From assembly GCF_024498075.1 (NCBI RefSeq), contig NZ_JANHOF010000004.1:186001-250000 (forward strand): a DNA stretch of 64,000 bases, written 5' to 3'. Position numbers and translations under genes: made by a program. The notes under the pieces were generated by a model. It had not been told where the DNA came from, made no database searches, and worked only from the letters and a program-made list of their open reading frames with translations. The stretch's first letter is position 1; every line of letters begins with the position of its first letter. Shown here piece by piece: positions 24,470 through 33,440 of this stretch. The DNA is from Paenibacillus mendelii. GTDB lineage: Bacteria; Bacillota; Bacilli; Paenibacillales; Paenibacillaceae.

Positions 24470-25519
24470 TTATGGTTTGGATTGCACATCGGCAACCGAG
24501 CTACGTTCTAACAATTGAGGCTGCAGCACAACGTCGTACACCGGTTTTGTCTCCCCATTGAGCAAATCCAACAGCATACTGCAGGCCATTCTCCCCATTT
24601 CGTAATCGGGCTGCTTGATCGTGGTGAGTGGCGGATGGATCATTTGTCCATATTCAATGCCATCGAACCCGATCACCGACATGTCCCTTGGAACCTGTAA
24701 TCCGCGGAGTGAGAGCTCATTAATGACACCAAAGGCCATCACATCATTACACGCAAATATGGCTGTAGGCGGATGGACAGCTTCCAACAGCTTACCCGCT
24801 AACTTCTTGCCCATATTGAATTCATTCAGACTGTTGTACACATCATCTTCTGCCGATTCAGCTGTTAACGGCTCAAGGTCTAATTCTCTCATCGCTTCCT
24901 CGTAACCTTGATAGATGCTTCTACGGCTCGGTCTGTCCAGCTGCGAGGTGACATAGCCAATCTTCCGGTGTCCCATGGATTGCAGATGTTTCGTCGCCAT
25001 ATACCCGCCCTTGCGGTAATCGAATTCGATCTGACTTATGCCCTCCCCATCGACCTTCTGATCGATGGCGATCACCTTCATCCCCGTATCCATCAGCTTC
25101 TGAAGCATAGCCTGATCGCTTCCGATGGATGAAATAATGAGCCCTTTCACTTGCTTCTCTGCGATCGTCTTCAAATATTCCTGCTCCAGTGCAGCATCAT
25201 GGAGGGAATTGCAAACAATGACGTGGAACCCTTTCTGACGAGCGATCCCTTCGATGCCAAGAATGACCGAGGAATAAAAGGGATTGCTAATTGAAGGGAT
25301 AATAACGCCAATCGTCATACTAGAATTTGTTTTCAATTGCTTGCCCAGCATATTCGGAATATAGTTCGATTCCTTGGCGATTCGCTGTATCTTTTCTCTC
25401 GTTGCAGCACTCACCGGATAATCGCTTCCGCTCAATACGCGGGAGACCGTCGCAGAAGAAACCTCTGCCAGCTTGGCAATATCATGAATCGTGATGGGTC
25501 TTTTCACAGGATTACTCAC
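24470..25519 (-). CDS. LacI-family transcriptional regulator
   Basis: A 349-residue repressor. The N-terminal helix-turn-helix is TIHDIAKLAEVSSATVSRVL and the hinge-type segment PNMLGKQLKTNSSMTIGVIIPSISNPF leads into the sugar-sensing domain (FACNDVMAFGVI, DMSVIGFDG, PPLTTIKQP). The start GTG at 25519 overlaps the mqnD stop as GTGA, with no strong ribosome site, so it is probably made by translational coupling. Two perfect palindromes, AGTAATCGATTACT, lie between its terminator and the oxidoreductase gene and fit the CG-centred operators of this family. They make the oxidoreductase-esterase-NagB operon its likely target. The effector is unknown. Confidence 0.9.
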   Translation of the reverse strand: MSNPVKRPITIHDIAKLAEVSSATVSRVLSGSDYPVSAATREKIQRIAKESNYIPNMLGKQLKTNSSMTIGVIIPSISNPFYSSVILGIEGIARQKGFHVIVCNSLHDAALEQEYLKTIAEKQVKGLIISSIGSDQAMLQKLMDTGMKVIAIDQKVDGEGISQIEFDYRKGGYMATKHLQSMGHRKIGYVTSQLDRPSRRSIYQGYEEAMRELDLEPLTAESAEDDVYNSLNEFNMGKKLAGKLLEAVHPPTAIFACNDVMAFGVINELSLRGLQVPRDMSVIGFDGIEYGQMIHPPLTTIKQPDYEMGRMACSMLLDLLNGETKPVYDVVLQPQLLERSSVADVQSKP

Positions 25520-26364
25520 TTTCCGAGCCGCAGTGCGGATAGATCCACTTCGGGAACAAGCCCTTCCTGCGCCGCACGCGTCAGTAAGGAGGTAACCGCT
25601 CCATACCCGCTCTCACCCAGGTTTGCCGTGAATTCATTAACATACAAATTGATGTGTGCCTGAGCTACCTCGGGTGACATTTCTTGAGCGTGGTCCATAA
25701 TATATTGCTGCGAAGCCTTCGGATTTGCCCATGCATATTCGACTGATGCACGTGTCCACTTCGTGATTGCCTCCAAGTCGAGCGACCGCCGGGCGATAAT
25801 CGCGCCTAGCGGAATGGGTAGCCCGGTATCGGATTCCCACCAGTTGCCTAGATCCGTCAGAAGCGATAGACCATAATTCTGGTAGGTAAATCTTGCTTCG
25901 TGTATGACGAGTCCGGCATCGATCAAGCCGTCTCGAACCGCGGGCATAATCTCATGAAAAGGCATGACGACGATCTCGCCGATGCTCCCTGGTACTTGCT
26001 GAGCCGCCCATAACCGGAACAACAAATAAGCGGTTGACCGCTCACTGGGCACAGCTACGCGTTTGCCGCTCAGGATCGCCGGGTCGCCGCTATCTCCCAT
26101 ACGGCCAGATGTCAGTACAAGCGGTCCACAGCCTCTTCCTAGTGCGCCGCCGCATGGCAGCAATGCATACTCTGACAGCACCCAAGGCAAGGCGGCATAG
26201 GAGATTTTGAGAACCTCCGGTCCTTCAGCCCGAACTGCCAAATGGTTCGTAATATCGATATCTGCATACGTAACGTTCAACTCTGGTGCACCCGGTACCA
26301 GGCCATGCGCCCATGCATGGAATACGAAAGTGTCGTTAGGGCAAGGGGAATAAGCAATGTTCAT
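25516..26364 (-). CDS. mqnD: 1,4-dihydroxy-6-naphthoate synthase (futalosine menaquinone pathway)
   Basis: A 282-residue protein of the MqnA/MqnD fold, which makes 1,4-dihydroxy-6-naphthoate from cyclic dehypoxanthine futalosine in the alternative menaquinone route. The start IAYSPCPNDTFVFHAW is the MqnD signature, and GKRVAVPSERSTAYLLFRLW, AGLVIHEARFTYQNYGL and GLPIPLGAIIARR follow family order. ATG at 26364 is fixed by GGAGG upstream and a TAATG overlap with mqnB; the longer frame reaching 26430 runs inside mqnB. The stop overlaps lacI. mqnA, mqnC and mqnE are not in the window. Confidence 0.9.
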   Translation of the reverse strand: MNIAYSPCPNDTFVFHAWAHGLVPGAPELNVTYADIDITNHLAVRAEGPEVLKISYAALPWVLSEYALLPCGGALGRGCGPLVLTSGRMGDSGDPAILSGKRVAVPSERSTAYLLFRLWAAQQVPGSIGEIVVMPFHEIMPAVRDGLIDAGLVIHEARFTYQNYGLSLLTDLGNWWESDTGLPIPLGAIIARRSLDLEAITKWTRASVEYAWANPKASQQYIMDHAQEMSPEVAQAHINLYVNEFTANLGESGYGAVTSLLTRAAQEGLVPEVDLSALRLGK

Positions 26365-27017
26365 TATAATACCTCCATGAATAGCGAGCTCGCGGCTTCC
26401 AAGGCTTGCAGCGCGTCTCCGATTCGCCATGCATCGCGATTACGCGGTCCTACCGCATTCGATATGGCGCGAATTTCCATCACAGGAATACCTTGAAGCC
26501 GGCATGCAGCTGCGACTCCATAACCCTCCATCGCTTCTGCCGATGCACCAGGCACCCTCTCCATTAAAACCGCTGCTGTTGCAGCCGTTCCCGTCACCGT
26601 CGTTACGGTCAGCACAGGACCCGACGTTACCGGCTGTCCCGCCTTTTGCAAGGCGTGAATGAGTCGTATTCCGGCGTTATGTTCAACCTCGGATCGAGCA
26701 GATCCGAAACCAAGCTCGTCCAAGCTTAAGAAGCCTTCAGCCGTCTCCGCACCCAAATCTGCGGCAATAATTTCGCTGGCTACGACAAGTGAGCCTATCT
26801 CGGCACGATCTGCAAAGCCGCCTCCGATACCTGCACACACAACTAGCTCATACTTCCCCGTCACCAGTGCAGTCGCGGTACTAGCGGCTGCAGCCGCTGT
26901 TCCAACACCGCCAATTATAACATCAAATCGATCTGCGCCCTGAAGCCCGCGCAGTACCGCATCCCGCTCAGCCGATACTGACGTTACGATGAGAATCCTT
27001 GAGTTTGTTTTGTTCAT
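26364..27017 (-). CDS. mqnB: Futalosine hydrolase
   Basis: A 217-residue nucleosidase of the MTA/SAH-nucleosidase fold that removes hypoxanthine from futalosine. It shows ILIVTSVSAERDAVLRGL, the glycine-rich IIGGVGTAAAAASTA, VVCAGIGGGFA, and the ribose-binding acidic motif SAEAMEGYGVAAAC, followed by IRAISNAVGPRNRDAW (catalytic-type Asp). These match MqnB. It is first of the coupled series mqnB-mqnD-lacI, with the mqnD start overlapping its stop by one base. The 196 bases upstream to the next gene hold nothing else I can name. Confidence 0.9.
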   Translation of the reverse strand: MNKTNSRILIVTSVSAERDAVLRGLQGADRFDVIIGGVGTAAAAASTATALVTGKYELVVCAGIGGGFADRAEIGSLVVASEIIAADLGAETAEGFLSLDELGFGSARSEVEHNAGIRLIHALQKAGQPVTSGPVLTVTTVTGTAATAAVLMERVPGASAEAMEGYGVAAACRLQGIPVMEIRAISNAVGPRNRDAWRIGDALQALEAASSLFMEVL

Positions 27018-27213
27018 TCCATAATCTCCTAACAGCTTAGTGAGCCAGTTGCTAATGTGTCATAATCGAGCCTCTATCAATCCGAGTAAGTGAGATTTGA
27101 AATCATGCTGGCCATAAATCAATAATCTAAAGGAAAGTTTACACGAAATACATTATAGACTCAACAAGAGCAGCCCATGGAGTCATTCATACGCACAAGT
27201 GATCATTTCCTTC

Positions 27214-27471
27214 CTATTCATCATCTTCTTGATAGGGTGATTCATATTCTTCTATAAACAAACCGGATTTTCTAATTTCATGTATGGCATGATCACACGG
27301 TTTCACACTGCCGATATACATATAATAGTCATATCCGAAGTGTACATAGAATTGTGATTTCCCCTTTATCCTGCAGCCCAGTTCTTCTTTAAGCGCAAGC
27401 TGTGTTAGAATGGCGGTCTCCGTACGATTTAACCCATCGCCTTCCTCTATCCGATCATACAAATTTTTCAT
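27214..27471 (-). CDS. Small hypothetical protein downstream of a decayed gene
   Basis: An 85-residue acidic protein with a globular look: RTETAILTQLALKEELGCRIKG, the aromatic-rich strand YVHFGYDYYMYIG, and an acidic tail EEYESPYQEDDE. I do not recognise a family. The ATG at 27471 has no ribosome site, but it lies one base after the TGA of a preceding open stretch (27473-27655), as expected for a translationally coupled second gene. That upstream gene is broken by frameshifts, so this protein may no longer be expressed. The small acidic shape would fit an immunity-like protein, but that is only a guess. Confidence 0.5.
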   Translation of the reverse strand: MKNLYDRIEEGDGLNRTETAILTQLALKEELGCRIKGKSQFYVHFGYDYYMYIGSVKPCDHAIHEIRKSGLFIEEYESPYQEDDE

Positions 27472-27472
27472 T

Positions 27473-27839
27473 TCAGTCGTGTAAGAATCGATTTCTCGTT
27501 ACGATAAGTTCGTCATTCCACTTCGTCAGCATTTCAATCTCTACTGAACGGATCAGTAATTCATTCATAAATGCTTTGATTGCATTCAGATATAACAACT
27601 CAACTCTTGAATACTCATCAATGGTAAGTACCGAATCAGTATAAACCTGTGACCATCACCAGACAATACTTCGATCAGCTTGGATATCCCCTTGAATCCT
27701 CAGCTAGTATGTATTGATTGAGAAGATCATAACAGCTACACAGATGTCCGTCACTAAGCAATCCACTCTCATCGATCCCCGAAATAGCAAAGAAGAATAA
27801 CCCCTGCCGGACATGAGCAGTAAGGTTACCCTTCTTTTT
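27473..27839 (-). pseudogene. Frameshifted remnant of an unknown gene
   Basis: Three protein-like stretches in different minus-strand frames are continuous in order. First is 27839-27675 (GLFFFAISGIDESGLLSDGH...LAEDSRGYPS, then TGA). Second is a stretch around 27690-27620 in another frame (SKLIEVLSGDGHRFILIR). Third is 27655-27473 (DSVLTIDEYSRVELLYLNAI...RNRFLHD, then TGA). The joins fall at 27675-27685 and near 27640, and the first stretch lacks a start codon (TAA just upstream). The composition is typical of real coding sequence. I cannot name the family. It ends one base before the 85-residue gene, suggesting they were an operon. Confidence 0.55.
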
Positions 27840-27847
27840 TTAATCCA

Positions 27848-30373
27848 TTAAGCTTCTTCACGCAGCTCTTCAAGCAGATTTGCCTTCTCCATTCGGCTGA
27901 GCGGGCCTTGCACCGAAATCATCCCGACTAGCAATGAGGCACCGCATGCGGCAAGTGGAGCTCCCCAAGGGAATTCAAACGGGAAGCCCTGAACGCTGGA
28001 TAGCTGCAGGTACAAGAAGTAGCTGAAGCCCACACCTAGCAAGATCCCCCAGAAGCTGCCGATGACTCCGAACCACATGCCCTCCAAGGATGCCATGCGG
28101 CGGATTTGCCCCATCGTCATCCCAACTGCTTGCAGCAAACCGATTTCTTTGCGTCTTAGCAGCAAATTCGTCTGTACCGTATTGATAATATTCAAGCTTC
28201 CAATTACGCCAATGATGATCAAGAAGCCGTAGACGAAAATTTTCATCTGAAGATTGAAATTACGCGTTTCCTTCTGCTCCTCGGCAATATCGACCAGCCG
28301 GCTTCCCGGTATCGTACGAGAGAGCTCTTCGAGTCTCTGCTTCACAGGCTCGGGATCGGCCCCATCCTTCATCGCGACCTCAAGACCCGTTCTACCGGTC
28401 ATCGCGGAGGCATCGTCAGCCGATCCGGTCCTTGCCTCCATCAGCTTGGCAATGGTTGGTTTTGCGGCAATCATGACCAATGTATTCTCTTGGTAAGGCG
28501 CACCGAAAGGGGATTGAGTAAGAATACCAGCAACCGTAACCTCGCGAATCTGCTGCTTTGCAGGCTCAGATGAATACTCCGTCATGATGGTCAGCTTATC
28601 GCCTACCTTGTAACGCGTAATCGGCATGATTTCTTTCTTGCCATCTGTAGTTAACGGTTTGACCGTCTGCACCAGGATGACCCCGTCCTGATCGGCTAAC
28701 AGCTTCGGATCAACTGTTCCGCTTTGCAAGTACTTCGAGGCTTCCTTTAATCTTGCCTCATCATACAAGAATAGATCCGAATAAAGGATAAGGTTCGTAT
28801 CCACCCGCTCAAGCGCCATGTTCGTCTTCTCAACAAAATCGCTCTTAAGCACCGGCTCGGGTACAACGATTTGAAAGTCAAAGCTTTGATAAATACCATA
28901 TACTCCGTGAATGCCGGGAAGACCGCCAATCACCTTCATCGCTTCGTCAGACACGACATTCGGCTTGCCAGTGTCGTCGACGAGCAGATTGGTATTGAGT
29001 TGGAAAGCGATCCGATCGTCCTCGTTCGTCGTGGTCGTTATGGTCAAGGCTTGACTTGTAAAATAATGAAACGAGATAAACAGCGTAATACTAATGACAA
29101 TTGAGAACGTCGTTATCAGGAATTTCGTTCGATTGCGGCGAATATTGTTCGAGGCCATCTGGCCCTCGATGCCCATTAGGCCAAGAAGCGAAGGAATACG
29201 CACGCGCCTGTAGGATTCCCTTACAATACTGCCGGCACCCTTGACAGCTTCAACCGGGGACACGCTTGAAGCTTTGCGGGCAGGAAGCCATGCCGCTATA
29301 TAGACGGCCGCGAAGCCGATCACGAAGCTCCCACCCATGATCCACCAATGGAAGGTGAGCTCGAACGTCTCCATCATCATGATTTTCATCCCGCTCTGTG
29401 TCATCAGCCAGAGCACAAGCCACATGCCGAACCAACCGATCAACAAGCCCAGAGGAACCCCGATAGCAGATAACATGGTCGCTTCACGAAGAACCAAGCT
29501 GCGGATTTGTCCCGGAGAAGCGCCCAGCGTGCGGAGCAGCCCGAACTGCCGGATCCGCTCGATTACGGCGATATGAAAAGCATTGTAAATGACAGCGACC
29601 GTCGAGAGTACGACAAGGCCAATCAACGTGCCGAAGATAATGGCTAGCGTCAGATTAAGATTGCCGTCAGCCGATTCGCCCATAAGAGCCAACAGCTGAT
29701 GATTGGTAAACAAGCTGTCGTTCAGCTTCTTAAAATCTTCAACTTGTTGATTAATATCGACTTCCGGTTTCAGCGTGAGGAGCACCATCGCTTGTGAATC
29801 GATAGCCGTGTTCGCGGAAGGGGCATATGTGAACGCCTCGGACGAGCCTTTGGACTGACTCCTCTTCTGATTGTTCAGTACACCCACAATCTCGTAATTA
29901 CGGGTCTTCCCGTCCGGACCTTCTATTTGCGTCGATCCGTGAAGCCCTGGCGTCCCCGGCAGCTTGTCGAGGAGCCATTGCTCTACGGCGAGCTCATGAT
30001 CTGCCGCAGGCAGCCGGCCTTCATAGAGATGAATCGGAAGAAGCTTGAAGCCCTCTTCATCTGCTGTACTGAGCTTAACAGAATACTCATCGGTAAGCGG
30101 GATTTCGTTACCGGCGCGATAAACGCCAAGCTGATCGATCAGTATATGTTTCTGGAGCGTCTTATACAACTCTGGGCTAGGCTTGCTATAACCAAAGTAA
30201 AAGGAGCCTTCCTCATATTTGGTATTGAGGATCATGTTATCCTTCAATGCCTGGCCCATCGTCCCCAAGGAACTGATCAAAGCGACAGACAGGATAATGC
30301 CTATGATGGTCAAGACCGATTTCTTGCGCTGCTGCTTCAGATACCGTCCTGCCATTGCGCCATAGCTTCTCAT
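27848..30373 (-). CDS. FtsX-type ABC transporter permease, two-module
   Basis: An 841-residue membrane protein with two FtsX-like modules. The N-terminal helix (KKSVLTIIGIILSVALISSL) is followed by a large extracytoplasmic domain (about residues 45-245) and three helices around 250-370 (GTLIGLVVLSTVAVIYNAF, FGLLRTLGASPGQIRSLVL, VIGFAAVYIAAWLPARKAS). The pattern repeats from about residue 415, ending in IGLLQAVGMTMGQIRRMASLEG. Such proteins act with a soluble ATPase in extrusion, lipoprotein handling or peptide-antibiotic defence, not import. Its start overlaps the ATPase stop by 4 bases (ATGA). The linked two-component genes suggest induction by an envelope signal. Confidence 0.85.
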   Translation of the reverse strand: MRSYGAMAGRYLKQQRKKSVLTIIGIILSVALISSLGTMGQALKDNMILNTKYEEGSFYFGYSKPSPELYKTLQKHILIDQLGVYRAGNEIPLTDEYSVKLSTADEEGFKLLPIHLYEGRLPAADHELAVEQWLLDKLPGTPGLHGSTQIEGPDGKTRNYEIVGVLNNQKRSQSKGSSEAFTYAPSANTAIDSQAMVLLTLKPEVDINQQVEDFKKLNDSLFTNHQLLALMGESADGNLNLTLAIIFGTLIGLVVLSTVAVIYNAFHIAVIERIRQFGLLRTLGASPGQIRSLVLREATMLSAIGVPLGLLIGWFGMWLVLWLMTQSGMKIMMMETFELTFHWWIMGGSFVIGFAAVYIAAWLPARKASSVSPVEAVKGAGSIVRESYRRVRIPSLLGLMGIEGQMASNNIRRNRTKFLITTFSIVISITLFISFHYFTSQALTITTTTNEDDRIAFQLNTNLLVDDTGKPNVVSDEAMKVIGGLPGIHGVYGIYQSFDFQIVVPEPVLKSDFVEKTNMALERVDTNLILYSDLFLYDEARLKEASKYLQSGTVDPKLLADQDGVILVQTVKPLTTDGKKEIMPITRYKVGDKLTIMTEYSSEPAKQQIREVTVAGILTQSPFGAPYQENTLVMIAAKPTIAKLMEARTGSADDASAMTGRTGLEVAMKDGADPEPVKQRLEELSRTIPGSRLVDIAEEQKETRNFNLQMKIFVYGFLIIIGVIGSLNIINTVQTNLLLRRKEIGLLQAVGMTMGQIRRMASLEGMWFGVIGSFWGILLGVGFSYFLYLQLSSVQGFPFEFPWGAPLAACGASLLVGMISVQGPLSRMEKANLLEELREEA

Positions 30374-31062
30374 ACGCCCCTCCCATTGCTGCTCGTATCG
30401 CTGAGGAGCCTGCCGTCTTGCAGTGTCAGGACGCGTGACGCTTCTGCGGCTACATTCATGTCATGGGTAATGACGACGACCGTCTGATGATACTGGCGCA
30501 CGGCGAGCTTCAAGAGCTCAATGACCTCCTGTCCGTTTCGGCTGTCCAGGTTGCCGGTGGGTTCATCCGCCAGCACGATGGCAGGGCGGTAGGCAAGCGC
30601 CCTGCCGATCGCTACCCGCTGCTGCTGCCCTCCGGAGAGCTCGGAAGGCAAGTGCTTCCGGCGCTCCTGCAGCCCCAGCGTCTGGATGAGATCCTGGATA
30701 TAGGCTTTATCCGGCTGACGGTGATCAAGCAGCAAGGGCAATTGAATGTTTTCTTCCACGTTCAAGACAGGAATGAGGTTGTACGATTGAAAGATAAACC
30801 CGATTTTTCTGCGCCGGAATACCGCCCGCTCCTTCTCCTTCAGCTCATATAAATTCTCGCCGTCAATGTGGACATATCCGCCGCTCGGCTTATCAAGCCC
30901 CCCCAGCATATGCAGCAGGGTGCTCTTGCCAGATCCGCTCGCGCCGACAACGGCGACGAGCTCGCCTTGATTGATGGAGAAGGTTACATCATGGAGAGCA
31001 TTGACCTGTGTTGTTCCTTTGCCATAAGACTTACTTAGTCCATCTACACTAATGACATTCAT
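30370..31062 (-). CDS. ABC transporter ATP-binding protein (LolD/MacB type)
   Basis: A 230-residue ATPase partner of the FtsX-type permease. It has Walker A GASGSGKST, Q-loop FIFQSYNLIPVLNVEENIQLPLLL (the SYNLIP form is typical of the LolD/MacB subclass), signature LSGGQQQRVAIGRAL, Walker B IVLADEPTGNLD and H-loop VVITHD. ATG at 31062 is preferred, with GGAG 6 bases upstream, over the GTG at 31074. It lies downstream of the two-component genes, with its own promoter region containing a likely response-regulator site at 31154-31191. Confidence 0.9.
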   Translation of the reverse strand: MNVISVDGLSKSYGKGTTQVNALHDVTFSINQGELVAVVGASGSGKSTLLHMLGGLDKPSGGYVHIDGENLYELKEKERAVFRRRKIGFIFQSYNLIPVLNVEENIQLPLLLDHRQPDKAYIQDLIQTLGLQERRKHLPSELSGGQQQRVAIGRALAYRPAIVLADEPTGNLDSRNGQEVIELLKLAVRQYHQTVVVITHDMNVAAEASRVLTLQDGRLLSDTSSNGRGV

Positions 31063-31136
31063 GTATGACTCCACTCCTGATTATCGGATTCATTAGAGGC
31101 AGAGATGATCCCGCCTACATTTGTTGCAACGAACCC

Positions 31137-31191
31137 AGTATATCGCGGCAACCTTACAGGAAAGTGGGGCATCCGCTTACAGTTCTGTAAG
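31137..31191 (-). promoter_or_regulatory. Predicted response-regulator-controlled promoter of the ABC transporter
   Basis: A perfect inverted repeat CTTACAGTTCTGTAAG (31176-31191) and a further CTGTAAG half-site (minus strand, 31160-31154) in direct-repeat spacing of 22 bases lie upstream of TATACT (31137-31142). There is no recognisable -35 at 17 bases, as in activator-dependent promoters. The OmpR-type regulator encoded upstream is the likely binder. Confidence 0.55.
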
Positions 31192-31196
31192 CTTGT

Positions 31197-32486
31197 CTAT
31201 TGAGCTGGGAACGGATGCAGCGGCAGCGTTAGCTGAAAGAGGGTGCCGCCGCTTGGCTCAGCGGTTGCAGAGAGTATTCCACCATGTTTCTCGACTATCG
31301 ATTTGGCGAGCGGCAGACCAAGACCGACCCCGCTGCCCTCAGAAGAATTTCTGTAAAATTTCTTGAAAATATGAGGAAGATGCTGCGGATCGATTCCACG
31401 CCCCTGATCCTTGACATACATGCGGATGAATACGGGGGTTACCTCCCATCCGACTTTAACTGTCCCCCCGGCAGGGCTGTGCTCTACCGCGTTCTTGATG
31501 ATATTCACAAGCGCTTCCGTCAGCCAGTGGGGATCATGGGCAATAAACACACTCGAATCAGACTCTTCCATACTTATCGTGACCTGCTTATTCACCGCTA
31601 ATGGAACCATTGGATTCACAGCCCGCTTGACGGTATCCGCAAGAGGCGCATCCTTCATGCTCATATCCAAGGCATCCGCTTCTAAGCGGGCAAGCTTGAG
31701 CAAAGCAAGGATGAGCCATTCCATTCGATCCAGCTCGCGCCGGCATGTTCTCAGAAATTCGGCCGTATGCTGGGCATCGACCTGATCACCTTGAAGCAAA
31801 TCGACGTAGATCATTAAGGAAGCCAATGGGGTTTTCAATTGGTGGGAAATATCCGCAACCGTATCTTTGAGAAAGATCTTCTCCTTGTGCAGCTGATCGA
31901 TCGTTTCCCCAAGCCGCAGCGTAAGCTCCTGAACGCCATTTGCCAGTAATCCCAGTTCGCCTTCATCGTAAATCCGGTAGGCTGACGGCCGGTTATGCTT
32001 CACCGTGTCCTCCAATGAGACGGCAAGGCTCCGTATTTCTCTAAGCTGCCTGCTGCTGGCCCGGTACAGCAGTACGGCGGTAAGGAGTGCAAATCCAACG
32101 GTTCCGCTTAACATTAGCCAGAGTGTCCGTGATTGGTAATCACCTAGAATCGGAAGCCACTGGGCCTTGAACTTGGTATTGATCCCATAGAGTTCCATCA
32201 TCTCACGGCCTTCAGCCACGGCTTCAGGTGACGGGGGGTCCGTTTCCACTAATTGTTGAAGCCATTGCTCTCCCCATTCAGGATGCTCACTGGCCAGACT
32301 TCCCAGCATAGCGGCTTCTTTATCCAGCCAATCCTTCTTCAGTCTTTCCGTTGAGTAGTGGCTGTACAGGATGATCGATACGATGGCCATAACCAACAGG
32401 ACAGCTAGCGATACAGCAAGGCTCCGTACGAACGGGTTTCGCCACATACGGGCAATCCCGGAGCTCGATTCCTCTATCCGTTCCAT
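31197..32486 (-). CDS. Sensor histidine kinase
   Basis: A 429-residue membrane kinase. Helices lie at about residues 17-40 and 120-143 and flank an extracytoplasmic sensor of about 80 residues. A HAMP-like linker follows, then the phospho-acceptor motif ADISHQLKTPLASLMIYVDLL (His in HQLKTP) and the HATPase domain with NIIKNAVEHS (N box), DQGRGIDPQHLPHIF (G1) and GVGLGLPLAKSIV (G2). The ATG overlaps the response-regulator gene by 13 bases, so the pair is co-translated. The next operon downstream is the FtsX-type transporter, its probable target. Confidence 0.9.
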   Translation of the reverse strand: MERIEESSSGIARMWRNPFVRSLAVSLAVLLVMAIVSIILYSHYSTERLKKDWLDKEAAMLGSLASEHPEWGEQWLQQLVETDPPSPEAVAEGREMMELYGINTKFKAQWLPILGDYQSRTLWLMLSGTVGFALLTAVLLYRASSRQLREIRSLAVSLEDTVKHNRPSAYRIYDEGELGLLANGVQELTLRLGETIDQLHKEKIFLKDTVADISHQLKTPLASLMIYVDLLQGDQVDAQHTAEFLRTCRRELDRMEWLILALLKLARLEADALDMSMKDAPLADTVKRAVNPMVPLAVNKQVTISMEESDSSVFIAHDPHWLTEALVNIIKNAVEHSPAGGTVKVGWEVTPVFIRMYVKDQGRGIDPQHLPHIFKKFYRNSSEGSGVGLGLPLAKSIVEKHGGILSATAEPSGGTLFQLTLPLHPFPAQ

Positions 32487-33163
32487 CGGTACCCTGCACC
32501 TCGCACTGTGACAATGAATTGCGGGTTCTGCTTATCTTGTTCGATCTTTTCCCTCAGCCTGCGGATGTTGACTGCGACTGTGTTGTCATCGAGCACCTCC
32601 ACTCCGTCCGGCCACACATGAGCAATGATTTGGTCTTTGGATAACACAGAACGGGGATGAGTCATGAACAAGCTCAGCAGCCGAAATTCCGTGATGCTTA
32701 GCGGAATCTCTTGTCCGTTATTCTCCAGGCGCATCTCCCCAACATTCAAGGAAAGACCGCCCGCTGTTAGAACGGTTTTATCCTTCTCGCGGCTTATCGG
32801 ATAGCGGCGTCTTAGAACAGCATGAACGCGGGACAGGAACTCCCGCAAACGAAATGGCTTCGTGATATAGTCGTCGCCGCCAAGATCCAAGCCTCGGACG
32901 ATATCGAATTCCTGGTCACTTGCCGTCAAGAATATAATCGGGGTATCGCAGCTCTTCCTGATGTCGGTACAGAAGTCGAATCCATTCCCGTCCGGCAGCT
33001 GCACGTCAAGCAGGATAAGATGGATGTCATCCTCTACGAGCCAGGTTCTTGCTTCAGCAAGGTTATGGGCGCTATGCACGTGGAATCCTTCCTGCTGCAG
33101 CGTGAATTGGATGCCCCGATGAAGGGATTCATCATCCTCAACTAATAAAATACGTGTACTCAA
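32474..33163 (-). CDS. OmpR-family response regulator
   Basis: A 229-residue regulator. The receiver domain has acidic pocket LLVEDDESL, phospho-acceptor LILLDVQLPDGNGF (Asp in LLDV), Thr in IIFLTAS and Lys in DYITKPF. The winged-helix output domain ends VAVNIRRLREKIEQDKQNPQFIVTVRGAGYRW. The start is TTG at 33163, with AGGAGGG about 10 bases upstream. It forms a two-component pair with the overlapping kinase gene and probably activates the following ABC operon through CTGTAAG sites. Confidence 0.92.
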   Translation of the reverse strand: MSTRILLVEDDESLHRGIQFTLQQEGFHVHSAHNLAEARTWLVEDDIHLILLDVQLPDGNGFDFCTDIRKSCDTPIIFLTASDQEFDIVRGLDLGGDDYITKPFRLREFLSRVHAVLRRRYPISREKDKTVLTAGGLSLNVGEMRLENNGQEIPLSITEFRLLSLFMTHPRSVLSKDQIIAHVWPDGVEVLDDNTVAVNIRRLREKIEQDKQNPQFIVTVRGAGYRWNG

Positions 33164-33440
33164 GATTATGAGTCCCTCCTAAATGTCAGCGAAACATGGT
33201 CGATTCATGAATCTATAAGGCATGCTCTATATCGTGAAGCGCGGACAATCATGTGTTCACTCTCGAGACTTGATGTGCTTGATTATGAGCCTTGAAGAGC
33301 TTTGAAGTTTTAACTAGTATAACGCAAACCAATCTTAGAATCTAAAAAGGAAGGATATGGTTGATTTTAAACGAAAGGAGTAGTACGATCTCTTAGAGGG
33401 AACATTCGTTCCCACGCCATGAATAAAGGAGATGCTTCCA

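Noticed and set aside
27795..27845. A plus-strand terminator with T7 tract near 27840
   Set aside because: The stem pairing is imperfect, no plus-strand gene precedes it, and the sequence is better explained as the decayed minus-strand gene.
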